Shown piece after piece: positions 1 through 11,215 of a DNA stretch of 64,000 nt (its first letter is position 1; each line of letters begins with the position of its first letter). The position numbers were made by a program, and so were the translations under genes. The notes beneath the pieces were generated by a model. It did no database searches. It had not been told where the DNA came from and saw nothing but the letters and a program-made list of their open reading frames with translations. The DNA comes from an uncultured Pelagibacteraceae bacterium (GTDB lineage Bacteria; Pseudomonadota; Alphaproteobacteria; Pelagibacterales; Pelagibacteraceae): the NCBI GenBank assembly GCA_902605035.1, contig CACLBB010000002.1, positions 1 to 64,000 on the forward strand, in the 5' to 3' direction.

Positions 1-2522
<2,522 letters not shown>

Positions 2523-2538
2523 TTTATCTCAAAGATAA

Positions 2539-3387
2539 ATGTCAGCAAGCAGAGATGATTTTGGTATAGCTTTCCGTTCAGCACTTCTTCAAAGAGGGGC
2601 TGCACAAAAATTTTCTTTATTTTCGTTAATAATTTTGGCATGTGTTATTTTTTTTCTCGATGTTTACGGTTTCACTTTTATGAAACCAGTTAGAGCGGTT
2701 ATCAACGATGGTATATATAAAGTCTCACTTGTAGTATCTTCTCCTTCACGATTTGTACCTAAAGCCACTGAAAGTGTTACTAGTCTTTTCAATATAAAAA
2801 GGGAAAATGAGCAATTAAAAAGAGAATTAGAAATTTATAAACAAAAAGAACTTAATGTTGAATTCTTATCAAATCAGAACAAAAATTTAAAAAAAATTTT
2901 AGAGTCTGAGGAGTCTTTTTTAAAAAAAGAAAGCATGATTCTTTCAAAAGTTCTTATTGATAAAACCAGTCCATATTTAAAATCAATTATTATTAATAGA
3001 GGGTCTAAGTCAGGTGTTTTAAAAGGTATGCCTGTCCTAGACAAAGAATATTTAGTAGGAAGAGTAGTTGAAACCAATTATCTTTCTTCAAGAGTTTTAC
3101 TTTTAAATGATTTAAATAGCAGAATTCCTGTGACATTTGGCGAAGAAGGAGTTCAAGCTATATTAAAAGGAGTCGGAGGGAACAGACCTTTATTAGAATA
3201 TCTTCCAGAGGATTTTATTGTTGAAGAAGGCATCGATGTTTTTACATCTGGAAAAGACGGCATATTTCTTCCTGGATCCCCAATAGGAAAGACAATGATA
3301 AATGGTGAAGTTAAACTTTTTTCTGAGTCTAGCCAACTTTCGTTTGTAAAAGTTGATATTTCAAATCAAGAAAAGGAGAATTTCTAG
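2539..3387 (+). CDS. mreC: rod shape-determining protein MreC
   Basis: Bitopic inner-membrane protein linking MreB filaments to the periplasmic PBP2/RodA synthase. The sequence shows a single membrane segment at about residues 25-47, a coiled-coil stretch at about 90-125 (NEQLKRELEIYKQKELN), and a beta-rich periplasmic domain with SRIPVTFG and the late GSPIGK signature. At 282 residues it is a normal length. It starts 16 bases after mreB with no clear Shine-Dalgarno, so translation may be coupled. It ends at the base before the mreD start. The N-terminal 20 residues rich in Arg and Gln are the cytoplasmic tail. Confidence 0.93.
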   Translation: MSASRDDFGIAFRSALLQRGAAQKFSLFSLIILACVIFFLDVYGFTFMKPVRAVINDGIYKVSLVVSSPSRFVPKATESVTSLFNIKRENEQLKRELEIYKQKELNVEFLSNQNKNLKKILESEESFLKKESMILSKVLIDKTSPYLKSIIINRGSKSGVLKGMPVLDKEYLVGRVVETNYLSSRVLLLNDLNSRIPVTFGEEGVQAILKGVGGNRPLLEYLPEDFIVEEGIDVFTSGKDGIFLPGSPIGKTMINGEVKLFSESSQLSFVKVDISNQEKENF

Positions 3388-3900
3388 ATGCCAAGATTCA
3401 AACTAATGCAAAAAAGTATTAATTTTGGCCCTTTAATTCTTCTGTACTATTTATCAATAAGTGAAATAGATACATATTTTGAAAATTATTTTGAAATTTT
3501 ATCTTTTAATATTCAATTAATAATAATTTACTTTTGGTGTCTTAAACGGCCGGAAGTTTTTGGAAATGGCCACATTTTTTTCGCAGGCTTAATAAATGAT
3601 GCTGTTATGGGTATACCACTTGGGGTAAGTTCAATTTCTTATCTAGTTACATCTTTAGTTGCTACTTATGTAAAAAATATGACAGTTAACACAAGTATAA
3701 CTACAGATTGGTTCACTTTTTTTATAGCGATCTTCTCCTCTAATTCTATATTTCTGATATTAATTACTAATTTTTCAGACATAATTTTAAGTTTTACAGA
3801 AATTTCTTATAATACTTTCTTTACTTTAATTTTTTTCCCTTTTTTTTGGTTTATATTTAATTTTTATAATTCAGCTATAAATACAGGTAAAAATGTTTAG
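3388..3900 (+). CDS. mreD: rod shape-determining protein MreD
   Basis: Small polytopic inner-membrane protein of the elongasome. It has 170 residues with about five hydrophobic segments. A weakly conserved MreD core is visible (ILLYYLSISEIDTYF, then FAGLINDAVMGIPLGVSSISYLV, the part most conserved in the family). Assignment rests on this motif and on strict position between mreC and the PBP2 gene. The ATG directly follows the mreC stop and the 3' end overlaps mrdA by 8 bases, so the genes are almost certainly cotranscribed and coupled. Confidence 0.88.
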   Translation: MPRFKLMQKSINFGPLILLYYLSISEIDTYFENYFEILSFNIQLIIIYFWCLKRPEVFGNGHIFFAGLINDAVMGIPLGVSSISYLVTSLVATYVKNMTVNTSITTDWFTFFIAIFSSNSIFLILITNFSDIILSFTEISYNTFFTLIFFPFFWFIFNFYNSAINTGKNV

Positions 3901-5827
3901 TTCTGGCTCAGGCAATACAATTATAAAATCAAAGTTAATAAGTAGAAGAATGTTTTTACTTAATGTTGGTAAAGCAATAGTCTTAGTAGGAGTTTTAGGT
4001 CGTTTAATATCACTTCAAATAAATGAAAGTAAAAAATACAAAACCTTATCTGATAAAAATAGATTTAGAGAATGGAAATTGGCTCCAGAAAGAGGAACCA
4101 TCAAAGATTATTTTAATGTTGAAATAGCATCAAACAAACAAGTATACCAAATTCACTTAATACCCGAAAATACTCAAAATATAGAAGACGTCTTTTTTAG
4201 ACTGAAAACAATTTTAAATATAAGTGATAAAAAGATTTTTTCTTTAAAGAAAAAAATTGCTAAACAAAAACCATGGGAACCCATTATTATTTCTGAAAAT
4301 TTAAATTGGTCAGAATTTTCGAGAATAAATTTGTTTTTACATGAGCTGCAAGGTGTTGAGCCAATCGTTTCTGTTGCAAGAGTTTACCAAGACAGTTCTT
4401 CTGCACATGTTTTAGGATATGTTTCACAGGCAAGTGCAAAAGATTTAAAAAGTAAATCCTATTTAAAAGAAATGTCTGTGCCAGGGATGGCTGTCGGTAA
4501 AACTGGGTTAGAGCGTAGATTAGATGAGGAGATAATTGGTAAGGTAGGATTTCAAAGATACGAAGTAAATGCTTTTGGAAAAAGAATTAAACAAATCCAA
4601 GTTGACGAAGGTCAAGCAGGAAAAAATTATCAAACTACCTTAGATCTTGAAGTTCAAAAATATGTTGCAGAAATCCTTGGAGATAAAGCTGCATCTGTGT
4701 GTGTAATGGATATTTATAATGGTGATATTGTATCAATGGTTTCGTCACCTCCTTATGATCCTAACACCTTTGTTCACGGTGTAGATAAAAATTATTGGAA
4801 TAGCTTGATAAGCAATAATAAAAAGCCTTTGATTAACAAAGCTGTTTCAGGATTGTATCCACCAGGTTCAACAATAAAAACTTTAGTAGCTTTAAGCGCT
4901 TTAGAAAATAAAATTATTAAACCTTTAAATACAGTTAACTGTAAGGGAAAAATTGAATTATTTGGAGAAAAATTTCATTGCTGGAAAAAAGATGGACACG
5001 GAATTATGAACATGAGAACAGGGATAAAAAGATCATGTGATGTCTACTTTTATGAGGTAGCTAGAAGATTAGGAGTAGATAGATTATCAAAGACTGCTAA
5101 AAAATTTGGGTTAGGAAAAAAAGTTCTTAAAGACTTTTTCGAGGAACGTCCTGGTGTGGTTCCTAATACAGTTTGGAAAAAAAAGTTTATTGGACAAAAT
5201 TGGTACTTAGGAGAAACTCTTCACTCTGGTATTGGCCAAGGTTATTTTCAGAGTACACCTATTCAATTATGTCTAATGACTGCTCAAATTGCTAATGGAG
5301 GCTTCGAAATTAAACCTAGAATAATTTTTGATAAAAAAAATAATAATTTAAAAGAATATTTAAAATTTAAAAATGAAAATCCAAATCAGCAATTACCCCC
5401 AGAATTATTGGTTTCTAATTTTGACCTTAAACCTCTATTTAAAAATCAAGAAAATATAAAAATTATAAAAGATGCAATGTATTCATCCTCTAACGAACCT
5501 GGAGGAACTTCTTACGGATCAAGATTAGATGATGAAAGATTTACCTTTGCAGGAAAAACTGGATCTTCTCAGATTAAAAGATTTACCGAAGCACAACGTG
5601 AGGCGGAAGTTAAGCAAGAAAGTTTAAAATACAAAGATAGAGACCATGCTTTGTTTATCGCTTTTGCTCCAGTCAAGGATCCAAAGTACGCAATAAGTGT
5701 AGTCGTAGAACATGGAGGAACGGGAAGTAAAGCAGCTGCGCCAATTGCAAAAAAAGTTATAAAAAAAGTCTTAGAGCGTCATAGTTTGAGACAAGCTGCA
5801 AATAATTTAATTGGAGAGAACATATAA
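3893..5827 (+). CDS. mrdA: penicillin-binding protein 2, elongation-specific transpeptidase
   Basis: Class B PBP that cross-links peptidoglycan during side-wall growth in the periplasm. It has 644 residues with one N-terminal membrane anchor (about 20-42), a dimerisation/pedestal domain, and a C-terminal transpeptidase domain. The catalytic SxxK is S326-T-I-K329 (PPGSTIKTL), the second motif is SCD in RSCDVYFYEVA, and the KTG triad is in AGKTGSSQIK. It overlaps mreD by 8 bases and its stop overlaps the rodA start, which fits the paired PBP2-RodA synthase. Confidence 0.96.
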   Translation: MFSSGSGNTIIKSKLISRRMFLLNVGKAIVLVGVLGRLISLQINESKKYKTLSDKNRFREWKLAPERGTIKDYFNVEIASNKQVYQIHLIPENTQNIEDVFFRLKTILNISDKKIFSLKKKIAKQKPWEPIIISENLNWSEFSRINLFLHELQGVEPIVSVARVYQDSSSAHVLGYVSQASAKDLKSKSYLKEMSVPGMAVGKTGLERRLDEEIIGKVGFQRYEVNAFGKRIKQIQVDEGQAGKNYQTTLDLEVQKYVAEILGDKAASVCVMDIYNGDIVSMVSSPPYDPNTFVHGVDKNYWNSLISNNKKPLINKAVSGLYPPGSTIKTLVALSALENKIIKPLNTVNCKGKIELFGEKFHCWKKDGHGIMNMRTGIKRSCDVYFYEVARRLGVDRLSKTAKKFGLGKKVLKDFFEERPGVVPNTVWKKKFIGQNWYLGETLHSGIGQGYFQSTPIQLCLMTAQIANGGFEIKPRIIFDKKNNNLKEYLKFKNENPNQQLPPELLVSNFDLKPLFKNQENIKIIKDAMYSSSNEPGGTSYGSRLDDERFTFAGKTGSSQIKRFTEAQREAEVKQESLKYKDRDHALFIAFAPVKDPKYAISVVVEHGGTGSKAAAPIAKKVIKKVLERHSLRQAANNLIGENI

Positions 5828-6951
5828 TGTTTCAACCGAGATCAATACAATCATCACTTTCATTTAAAGATAAACTATTTTCAATAGATTACACATTGGT
5901 TGTAAGTATTTTGATTTTGGGAGTAGTCAGTATATTCGCAATGTATTCAACTGATGGTGGAGAATTTAAATACCATACCAAAAGCCACATACTAAGATTT
6001 GCGGTTTTTTTTATAATGTTTTTAATTCTCTCTTTTGTCCAAATAAGATTATGGCACAGCACAAGTTACTTGATTTATATTGTATTCTTCATTCTTCTTG
6101 TCGGAGTAAAATATTTTGGTTTAACTTCATCTGGATCACAAAGGTGGTTAAACTTTTATTTCATGAATTTGCAGCCCTCAGAATTAATGAAGGTAGGATT
6201 AATCTTATTTCTTGCGAAATATTATCATCGAGTATCGTTAGAAAATGTTAACAAGATTAAGTTTTTATTTTTACCGATTGTTGTTTTAATTGCCCCTGTG
6301 CTTTTAGTTGTTATGCAGCCTGATCTTGGAACTTCACTTCTTATAGCTGCTGGAGGTCTTATTGTTGCTTGGTTAGCTGGTGTAAGAGCAAAATTTTTTA
6401 TTTACGCTTTGTTAATATTTATTACTTTATTACCTGTGGCGATTTCTTTTTTAAAACCTTATCAAAAAGCTAGAATATTGACTTTTTTAAATCCTGAAAA
6501 AGATCCTTTAGGCGCAGGATATCAAATTATACAGTCAAAAATTGCTATTGGTTCAGGAGGACTTTTTGGTAAAGGTTTTTTAAATGGATCACAAAGTTAC
6601 CTAGATTATTTACCTGAAAAGCATACGGATTTTATCTTTACTTTATTCTCTGAGGAGTTTGGTTTTTTTGGATCTTTGTTCATCTTAGTTCTTTATGTAG
6701 TAATTATTTCAAGGATTATAAGAATTGGAAATATTACAAGAAGTAACTTTGGCAAACTGTACTGCTACGGTTTTGCTACAGCTTTTTTTGTTTATGTTAT
6801 CGTAAACATGGGAATGGTATTAGGTCTTTTACCAATTGTTGGCTCACCATTACCTATTTTGTCTTATGGAGGATCTTCAATGATGGCAATTATGCTAGGT
6901 TTAGGGATTGTAATGTCTTGCAAGGTATATAAAGATACGCCAGTAAACTAA
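5827..6951 (+). CDS. rodA: SEDS peptidoglycan glycosyltransferase RodA
   Basis: Polymerises lipid II into glycan strands as partner of PBP2 in the elongasome. It has 374 residues with about ten membrane spans. SEDS signatures are visible: the LQPSELMKVGLILFLAKYY region, MQPDLGTSLLI, a periplasmic loop ending YLPEKHTDFIFTLFSEEFGF, and the late PLPILSYGGSSMM motif. The ATG shares one base with the mrdA stop (TAATG). It is the last gene of the mre run; a small hairpin with a T tract follows. Confidence 0.96.
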   Translation: MFQPRSIQSSLSFKDKLFSIDYTLVVSILILGVVSIFAMYSTDGGEFKYHTKSHILRFAVFFIMFLILSFVQIRLWHSTSYLIYIVFFILLVGVKYFGLTSSGSQRWLNFYFMNLQPSELMKVGLILFLAKYYHRVSLENVNKIKFLFLPIVVLIAPVLLVVMQPDLGTSLLIAAGGLIVAWLAGVRAKFFIYALLIFITLLPVAISFLKPYQKARILTFLNPEKDPLGAGYQIIQSKIAIGSGGLFGKGFLNGSQSYLDYLPEKHTDFIFTLFSEEFGFFGSLFILVLYVVIISRIIRIGNITRSNFGKLYCYGFATAFFVYVIVNMGMVLGLLPIVGSPLPILSYGGSSMMAIMLGLGIVMSCKVYKDTPVN

Positions 6952-6953
6952 AA

Positions 6954-6980
6954 AGACCTAATATGGTCTAATTTTTTTTT
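6954..6980 (+). terminator. intrinsic terminator after rodA
   Basis: A 5-bp hairpin AGACC/GGTCT (6954-6958 with 6965-6969) with a 6-base loop is followed two bases later by nine Ts (6972-6980). The stem is short, but the T tract and its place 2 bases after the rodA stop support a terminator for the mre operon. A possible promoter for the next gene follows (TTGTCA at 6991) but its -10 is poor. Confidence 0.55.
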
Positions 6981-7032
6981 CAAAAAATCCTTGTCAACTT
7001 AAGTTAATGATGATTAGATCTGAGTATAAAAT

Positions 7033-7494
7033 ATGTTTGGTGATAAGAAAAAAAAGATAAAAGATACAGAAAGATCGCTTATAAGTGAAACTGTAAGCAT
7101 CGAAGGAACAATTAATAGTTCTGGAGCAATCGATATAGCTGGTTTAATAAAAGGACCAGTTTATTCTAAAGAAATTATAGTAAGAGAAACTGGATCAATA
7201 ACAGGATCAATTGAAGCTGATCATATAGAAATACATGGACATATGGATGGAAAAATATCTGGAGCAGATATAGTTGTTGGAAGCACTGGTACAGTAAAAG
7301 GGGATATAGAATTTGGCAATAATTTAAAAACTGAGAACGGCGCAGACATCGATGGCTATATTAAGAAAACAAATTCTGTAAAATCTAAACTTTCAACTGA
7401 TTTTCTGTTTAGTAAATCTAAAGAGGAAAAAAAATCTAAGGAAAACGGTGGCTCAGAGACACCAATAGATAAAAAGCCTGAAGCAATAGTATAA
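7033..7494 (+). CDS. bactofilin (polymer-forming cytoskeletal protein)
   Basis: Bactofilins self-assemble, without nucleotide, into filaments and often recruit cell-wall enzymes at curved or polar sites. The 153-residue protein has a central right-handed beta-helix domain (about residues 15-115) with short repeated strands such as VSIEGTINSSGAIDIAGLIKG, then GSITGSIEAD and GTVKGDIEFG. The flanking tails are charged and probably disordered; the C-terminal one is Lys/Ser/Glu-rich. It sits 81 bases after rodA and probably has its own promoter. The location beside the elongasome suggests a role in cell shape, for example the curved form of SAR11 cells; that role is inferred. Confidence 0.9.
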   Translation: MFGDKKKKIKDTERSLISETVSIEGTINSSGAIDIAGLIKGPVYSKEIIVRETGSITGSIEADHIEIHGHMDGKISGADIVVGSTGTVKGDIEFGNNLKTENGADIDGYIKKTNSVKSKLSTDFLFSKSKEEKKSKENGGSETPIDKKPEAIV

Positions 7495-7539
7495 TCTACC
7501 ACACTATAAAATTAAGCCACTTTGCATTATAATTTTCTT

Positions 7540-8799
7540 ATGCAAAGATATAAATGTAGTTCAGTTGGAATCATTGGATCTGGAATACAAGGAGTTTGTA
7601 TTGGTTTACAACTAGTAAAAAAAGGAATTCCAGTAACTATTTTTGATCGCATCGATCCATTATCAAACACATTTAAATCTGCATCTTATGGAAATGCTGG
7701 TCACTTTTCTCCCTATGCTGTTTTACAATTTAATCGACCAGATGTTTTAAGCGATGTGCCTAAAATGCTTATCAGTTCTTATGGACCTTTAGCTCTTAAA
7801 TGGAACTATGTTCCAAAGTTAATTCCATGGTTCATAAATTACCTTAAAACATTTAATAAGAAATCAATGTTACACACAGCAAAATACATGCATCAAATTT
7901 TAAGTTTGTCTAATGATGCCTATGAAGAAATATTTAGAGAAATTAATACAAATAATTTAGTTGAGAAAAAAGGTATAATTTACGTATGGACGAATAAAAA
8001 TTTAAAAAGTAGAGAGCTGGAGATCAAAGTTAGAAAAGACTTAGGGATTGAACAAAAACTACTGACACAAAAAGAAATTTTAGAATTAGAGCCTAATTTG
8101 CAACCAGTATTTGATGCAGGAGTTATCTATGAAAGCGCAATGCATGCTAAAGATCCTCATGGAATTTTAAAAGAGATTTTTAGACTATATTTAAAAAAAG
8201 GCGGTAAATTTATTCAAGATAATATCCAAGAGCTTAAGCAAACTGGTGAAAATAAAACAATTATCAAATCAAATAATCAAGATTATTTTTTTGAGAAATC
8301 AGTGATAGCTTCAGGTGCATTTTCGAAAAAACTCACAGATCAATTAGGTGAAAATATTCCTTTGGATACTGAAAGAGGATATCATGTGCATTTCAAAAAT
8401 ATGGAATACCTAATATCTAGGCCGGTAATATTTTTAGATAGAGGTTTCGGAATGACTCCCATGAATCAGGGATTAAGAGCTGTAGGTACAGTAGAGTTAG
8501 GAGGATTGAAAAACCCGCCATCTAAAAAAAGAATAGATTATTTAATTAGATGTGCAAAAGAGCTCTTACCTCAGCTTGGAAAGCACGAGGACGAATGGTT
8601 GGGGTTTAGACCGACTCTTCCGGATTTTTTACCTATTATAGGACCATCTCTTAAAAACAAAAATATAATTTACGCATTTGGCCACCACCATTTAGGCTGG
8701 ACATTAGGAGCGGTAACAGGCAAAATTGTATCAGGTATAGTTGCAGAGGAGAAAACAAATTTAGACTTATCTCCTTACAGCTCTAAAAGATTTAATTAG
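7540..8799 (+). CDS. DadA-like FAD-dependent amino acid oxidoreductase
   Basis: A DAO-fold flavoenzyme of the D-amino acid dehydrogenase (DadA) type, which oxidises amino or imino acids to keto acids and passes electrons to the respiratory chain. An N-terminal dinucleotide-binding motif (VGIIGSGIQGVCIGLQL) and the C-terminal WLGFRPTLPDFLPIIGPS and GHHHLGWTLGAVTGK segments are typical. The ATG at 7540 is chosen, giving about 419 residues with the Rossmann strand close to the N-terminus; an in-frame TTG at 7522 would add six residues. A DMT exporter follows 7 bases later and then a 2-hydroxyacid dehydrogenase, so the three are probably one operon. The exact substrate cannot be read from sequence. 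Confidence 0.85.
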   Translation: MQRYKCSSVGIIGSGIQGVCIGLQLVKKGIPVTIFDRIDPLSNTFKSASYGNAGHFSPYAVLQFNRPDVLSDVPKMLISSYGPLALKWNYVPKLIPWFINYLKTFNKKSMLHTAKYMHQILSLSNDAYEEIFREINTNNLVEKKGIIYVWTNKNLKSRELEIKVRKDLGIEQKLLTQKEILELEPNLQPVFDAGVIYESAMHAKDPHGILKEIFRLYLKKGGKFIQDNIQELKQTGENKTIIKSNNQDYFFEKSVIASGAFSKKLTDQLGENIPLDTERGYHVHFKNMEYLISRPVIFLDRGFGMTPMNQGLRAVGTVELGGLKNPPSKKRIDYLIRCAKELLPQLGKHEDEWLGFRPTLPDFLPIIGPSLKNKNIIYAFGHHHLGWTLGAVTGKIVSGIVAEEKTNLDLSPYSSKRFN

Positions 8800-8806
8800 G
8801 AATTTT

Positions 8807-9700
8807 TTGTCAAAAAATTATTTAGCATATTTGTTTCTGGTGCTCGCCGCATTATGCTGGTCAGGTAATTTTATTGTTGGGAAATTTGCTACATTGTTTC
8901 AAATTCCCCCCTTAACTCTTAATGTTTTTAGGTGGATTGCGGTTTGGCTAATTTTGATGCCGTTCACTTATAAAGAGATTTACAGAAATTTACCTTATAT
9001 AAAAAAAAATTGGCTTGTAATTAGTTTTATGGGGGTAATAACAATTAGCACTTTCAACTCGGTTGTTTATTTTGCACTTAATTATACTCAAGTAGTAAAT
9101 GCAGTTTTGATGCTCGCAGCTATTCCTGCGGCTACAATTGTTTTTTCATCGATTATGAAAATTGAAAAAACAAATATATTTCAAATATTTGGATTACTTT
9201 TGTCATTTGTAGGTGTCGCTGCAATAATTTCTAATGGAGATTTTCAAAAAATAATTTCACTAAATTTTAACAAAGGGGACCTATGGATGTTAGTTTGTGT
9301 AATAACTTGGTCACTTTATTCAACTTTACTTAAAAAACATAACTTTAAATTTTCACAATTTACTTTGATACAGCTAATGGTTTCAGTAGGAATACTTTTT
9401 TTAATACCGCAGTTTTTTTATGAAAAGTATATTGGATTAGAGTTAAATTTTAATAATGCTTTTTATTTAATTCTTTTTTATGTTGTAGTTTTTCCAGCGA
9501 TAGCGGCTTATTACTTTTGGCAAAAAGGAGTTAAAATAATTGGTCCTAATCGTGCTACAATGTTTATTCAATTGATGCCCTTATTTAGCGCTATAATGGC
9601 AATAATCATCTTTAAAGAAAAAATTGAATTATACCATTTTACAGGAGCAGCTTTTATTCTATCTGGCATTTATTTATCTAACAGGAAATTAAATGATTAA
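8807..9700 (+). CDS. DMT (EamA) family transporter
   Basis: An inner-membrane carrier of the drug/metabolite superfamily with ten predicted helices in two EamA repeats. The first begins LVLAALCWSGNFIVGKF; the second begins around GDLWMLVCVITWSLYSTLLKK. Members export amino acids or other metabolites; the substrate here is unknown. It uses a TTG start (8807); the next helix begins directly, and there is no better ATG upstream. The 3' end overlaps the following dehydrogenase by 8 bases, which implies coupled expression with it and with the DadA-like gene before it. Confidence 0.88.
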   Translation: MSKNYLAYLFLVLAALCWSGNFIVGKFATLFQIPPLTLNVFRWIAVWLILMPFTYKEIYRNLPYIKKNWLVISFMGVITISTFNSVVYFALNYTQVVNAVLMLAAIPAATIVFSSIMKIEKTNIFQIFGLLLSFVGVAAIISNGDFQKIISLNFNKGDLWMLVCVITWSLYSTLLKKHNFKFSQFTLIQLMVSVGILFLIPQFFYEKYIGLELNFNNAFYLILFYVVVFPAIAAYYFWQKGVKIIGPNRATMFIQLMPLFSAIMAIIIFKEKIELYHFTGAAFILSGIYLSNRKLND

Positions 9701-10643
9701 AGTAGCTGTATTAGACGACTATCAAAACGTTTTTCATCAAATAGTAGAAACTCAAAAATACAAAGAAAAATATAACTTTAAAGTTTTTAATGAACCATTT
9801 TTAAATGAAAATGATGCAATAATTGCTTTAGAAGATTTTGACGCTCTTTTTATCATGAGAGAAAGAACTCCAATGACAAAGTCATTAATTAATGCTCTTC
9901 CAAAATTAAAATATATAATGACTTCAGGCATGAGAAATAATGCCATTGAAATCGATATAGCAAAAAAAAATAAAATCATTGTTTGTGGAACAGAAATCAA
10001 TTCTAATCCAGCTGCGGAAATTACCTGGGGATTAATATTAGGATTAATGAGAAATATGAAACAAGAAATCGACAATATGTTTCAAGGTTATTGGCAATCA
10101 ACAGTAGGCTTTGAATTAAAAGGTAAATTATTAGGTTTAATCGGACTTGGTAAAATTGGGACCCAAGTTGCAAACGTTGCTAAATCTTTTGGAATGGAAG
10201 TTTGTGCATGGTCAGAAAATTTAGATTTGACGCATGCAAACAAAATTGGAGTTTTACCAATGAGTAAAGATGATCTATTAAAAAATTCGGATATTGTTTC
10301 AATTCATGTTGTGCTTGGAGATAGATATAAGAATTTAATTACAAAAAAAGAATTTAAATTAATGAAAAAATCTTCATTTTTAATTAATACCTCTAGAGGA
10401 TCAATAATTAATGAAAATGATTTAGTTCAAGCTTTGAAAGATGAAGTTATAGCTGGAGCAGGTTTAGATGTTTTCGAAAAAGAACCTTTACCTCAAGATC
10501 ACAGATTAAGATTCTTACCAAATGCTCTTCTCTTGCCCCATATTGGATACGTAACTGCTGAAAATTATTCAAAGTTTTATAGTCAAATGATCGAAAATCT
10601 TGAATCATGCCTAGACAATAAGCCTCTAAGAGAAATTACGTAA
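9693..10643 (+). CDS. D-2-hydroxyacid dehydrogenase, NAD(P)-dependent
   Basis: Reduces a 2-keto acid to a D-2-hydroxy acid, or the reverse. The 316 residues show the family layout: a catalytic domain split around the central nucleotide-binding domain with GLIGLGKIGTQVA (about residues 149-161), then NTSRGSIINENDLVQAL (catalytic Arg), GLDVFEKEPLP (catalytic Glu) and LLLPHIGY (catalytic His). It is related to PGDH/glyoxylate reductase-like enzymes but lacks an ACT domain. The ATG lies inside the 3' end of the EamA gene. The neighbouring DadA-like oxidase could supply the keto acid; this link is inferred. Confidence 0.9.
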   Translation: MIKVAVLDDYQNVFHQIVETQKYKEKYNFKVFNEPFLNENDAIIALEDFDALFIMRERTPMTKSLINALPKLKYIMTSGMRNNAIEIDIAKKNKIIVCGTEINSNPAAEITWGLILGLMRNMKQEIDNMFQGYWQSTVGFELKGKLLGLIGLGKIGTQVANVAKSFGMEVCAWSENLDLTHANKIGVLPMSKDDLLKNSDIVSIHVVLGDRYKNLITKKEFKLMKKSSFLINTSRGSIINENDLVQALKDEVIAGAGLDVFEKEPLPQDHRLRFLPNALLLPHIGYVTAENYSKFYSQMIENLESCLDNKPLREIT

Positions 10644-10695
10644 TAGACACTTCCATTGTAAGTTGTATTTGATATACTCATAATGAACGGAGTTA

Positions 10696-10752
10696 ATGTA
10701 TTTATATTTATATAAATTCAATAACTTAAGACTAATTGAGAAGGAAGTATGA
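10696..10752 (+). other. possible 18-codon leader ORF before the first small lipoprotein
   Basis: An ATG at 10696, three bases after a CGGAG, opens an 18-codon frame rich in Tyr/Leu codons. Its TGA overlaps the ATG of the downstream lipoprotein (ATGA), and the downstream Shine-Dalgarno (AAGGAA) lies inside it. The arrangement would permit translational coupling. Spacing between CGGAG and ATG is short, so translation is uncertain. Confidence 0.3.
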
Positions 10753-11072
10753 GGAAAATTTTTGTTTTGTTAGCAGCAATATTACTTAGCGGTTGCGCAG
10801 AGTCAGTTGCTTTACTTGGAAGTTCAATTGGTGGAGCATCTAATGGAAAAATGCTTCAATCCTCTTTGAATTCAGCCATAAGCTATGGGGTAAAAAAACA
10901 AACAGGCAAGGCACCACTGGAGCATGTTAAAGCTTATGCCAATAAAGTAAATCCTGAAAAGAAAAAAAAAGAACCCTGTGTATCTTTTCTTGAAAAAACT
11001 AATTCAGAAATTTGTTTAATTGTAAAAAAACAATTAATCTTAACAAAATCAAAAATAAAATATTTAGATTAA
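10749..11072 (+). CDS. small lipoprotein, tandem paralogue 1
   Basis: I do not recognise the family. The 107-residue product has a signal peptide and a lipobox (AAILLSGC), so it should be a lipid-anchored envelope protein with Cys17 as mature N-terminus. After it comes a Gly/Ser/Ala-rich stretch (LLGSSIGGASNGKM) that could be a glycine-zipper helix, then a Lys-rich tail with two Cys residues. It is strongly similar over about 90 residues to the next gene. An AAGGAAG Shine-Dalgarno sits just before the ATG. This copy ends early compared with its neighbour, so it may be a truncated or minimal form. Confidence 0.75.
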   Translation: MRKIFVLLAAILLSGCAESVALLGSSIGGASNGKMLQSSLNSAISYGVKKQTGKAPLEHVKAYANKVNPEKKKKEPCVSFLEKTNSEICLIVKKQLILTKSKIKYLD

Positions 11073-11185
11073 TCACTCCCAATAGAACCTAAGGTAGAAA
11101 AACATAAACAATAACTACTATAAGTTGTGTTAATAAAAATTTATGACCTTAATAATTAACTTTTATTTAGAGAGGAAGCAGATAT

Positions 11186-11212
11186 ATGAAATTATTCAAA
11201 GTAAACCATTAA
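11186..11212 (+). other. 8-codon leader ORF before the second small lipoprotein
   Basis: A strong Shine-Dalgarno (AGAGGAAG, 11171-11178) stands 7 bases before an ATG at 11186. The frame runs eight codons to a TAA at 11210-11212, three bases before the lipoprotein ATG at 11216 and in the same frame. The lipoprotein itself has no Shine-Dalgarno of its own. Either translation re-initiates at 11216, or an N-terminal extension has been broken by a stop codon. Confidence 0.45.
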
Positions 11213-11215
11213 ATT

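Noticed and set aside
7522-7539. TTG start for the DadA-like gene
   Set aside because: A nearby ATG at 7540 gives the usual spacing to the Rossmann strand; the extra six residues add nothing recognisable.
9752-10075. A 107-codon minus-strand frame
   Set aside because: It is complementary to the hydroxyacid dehydrogenase gene, which has all catalytic motifs.
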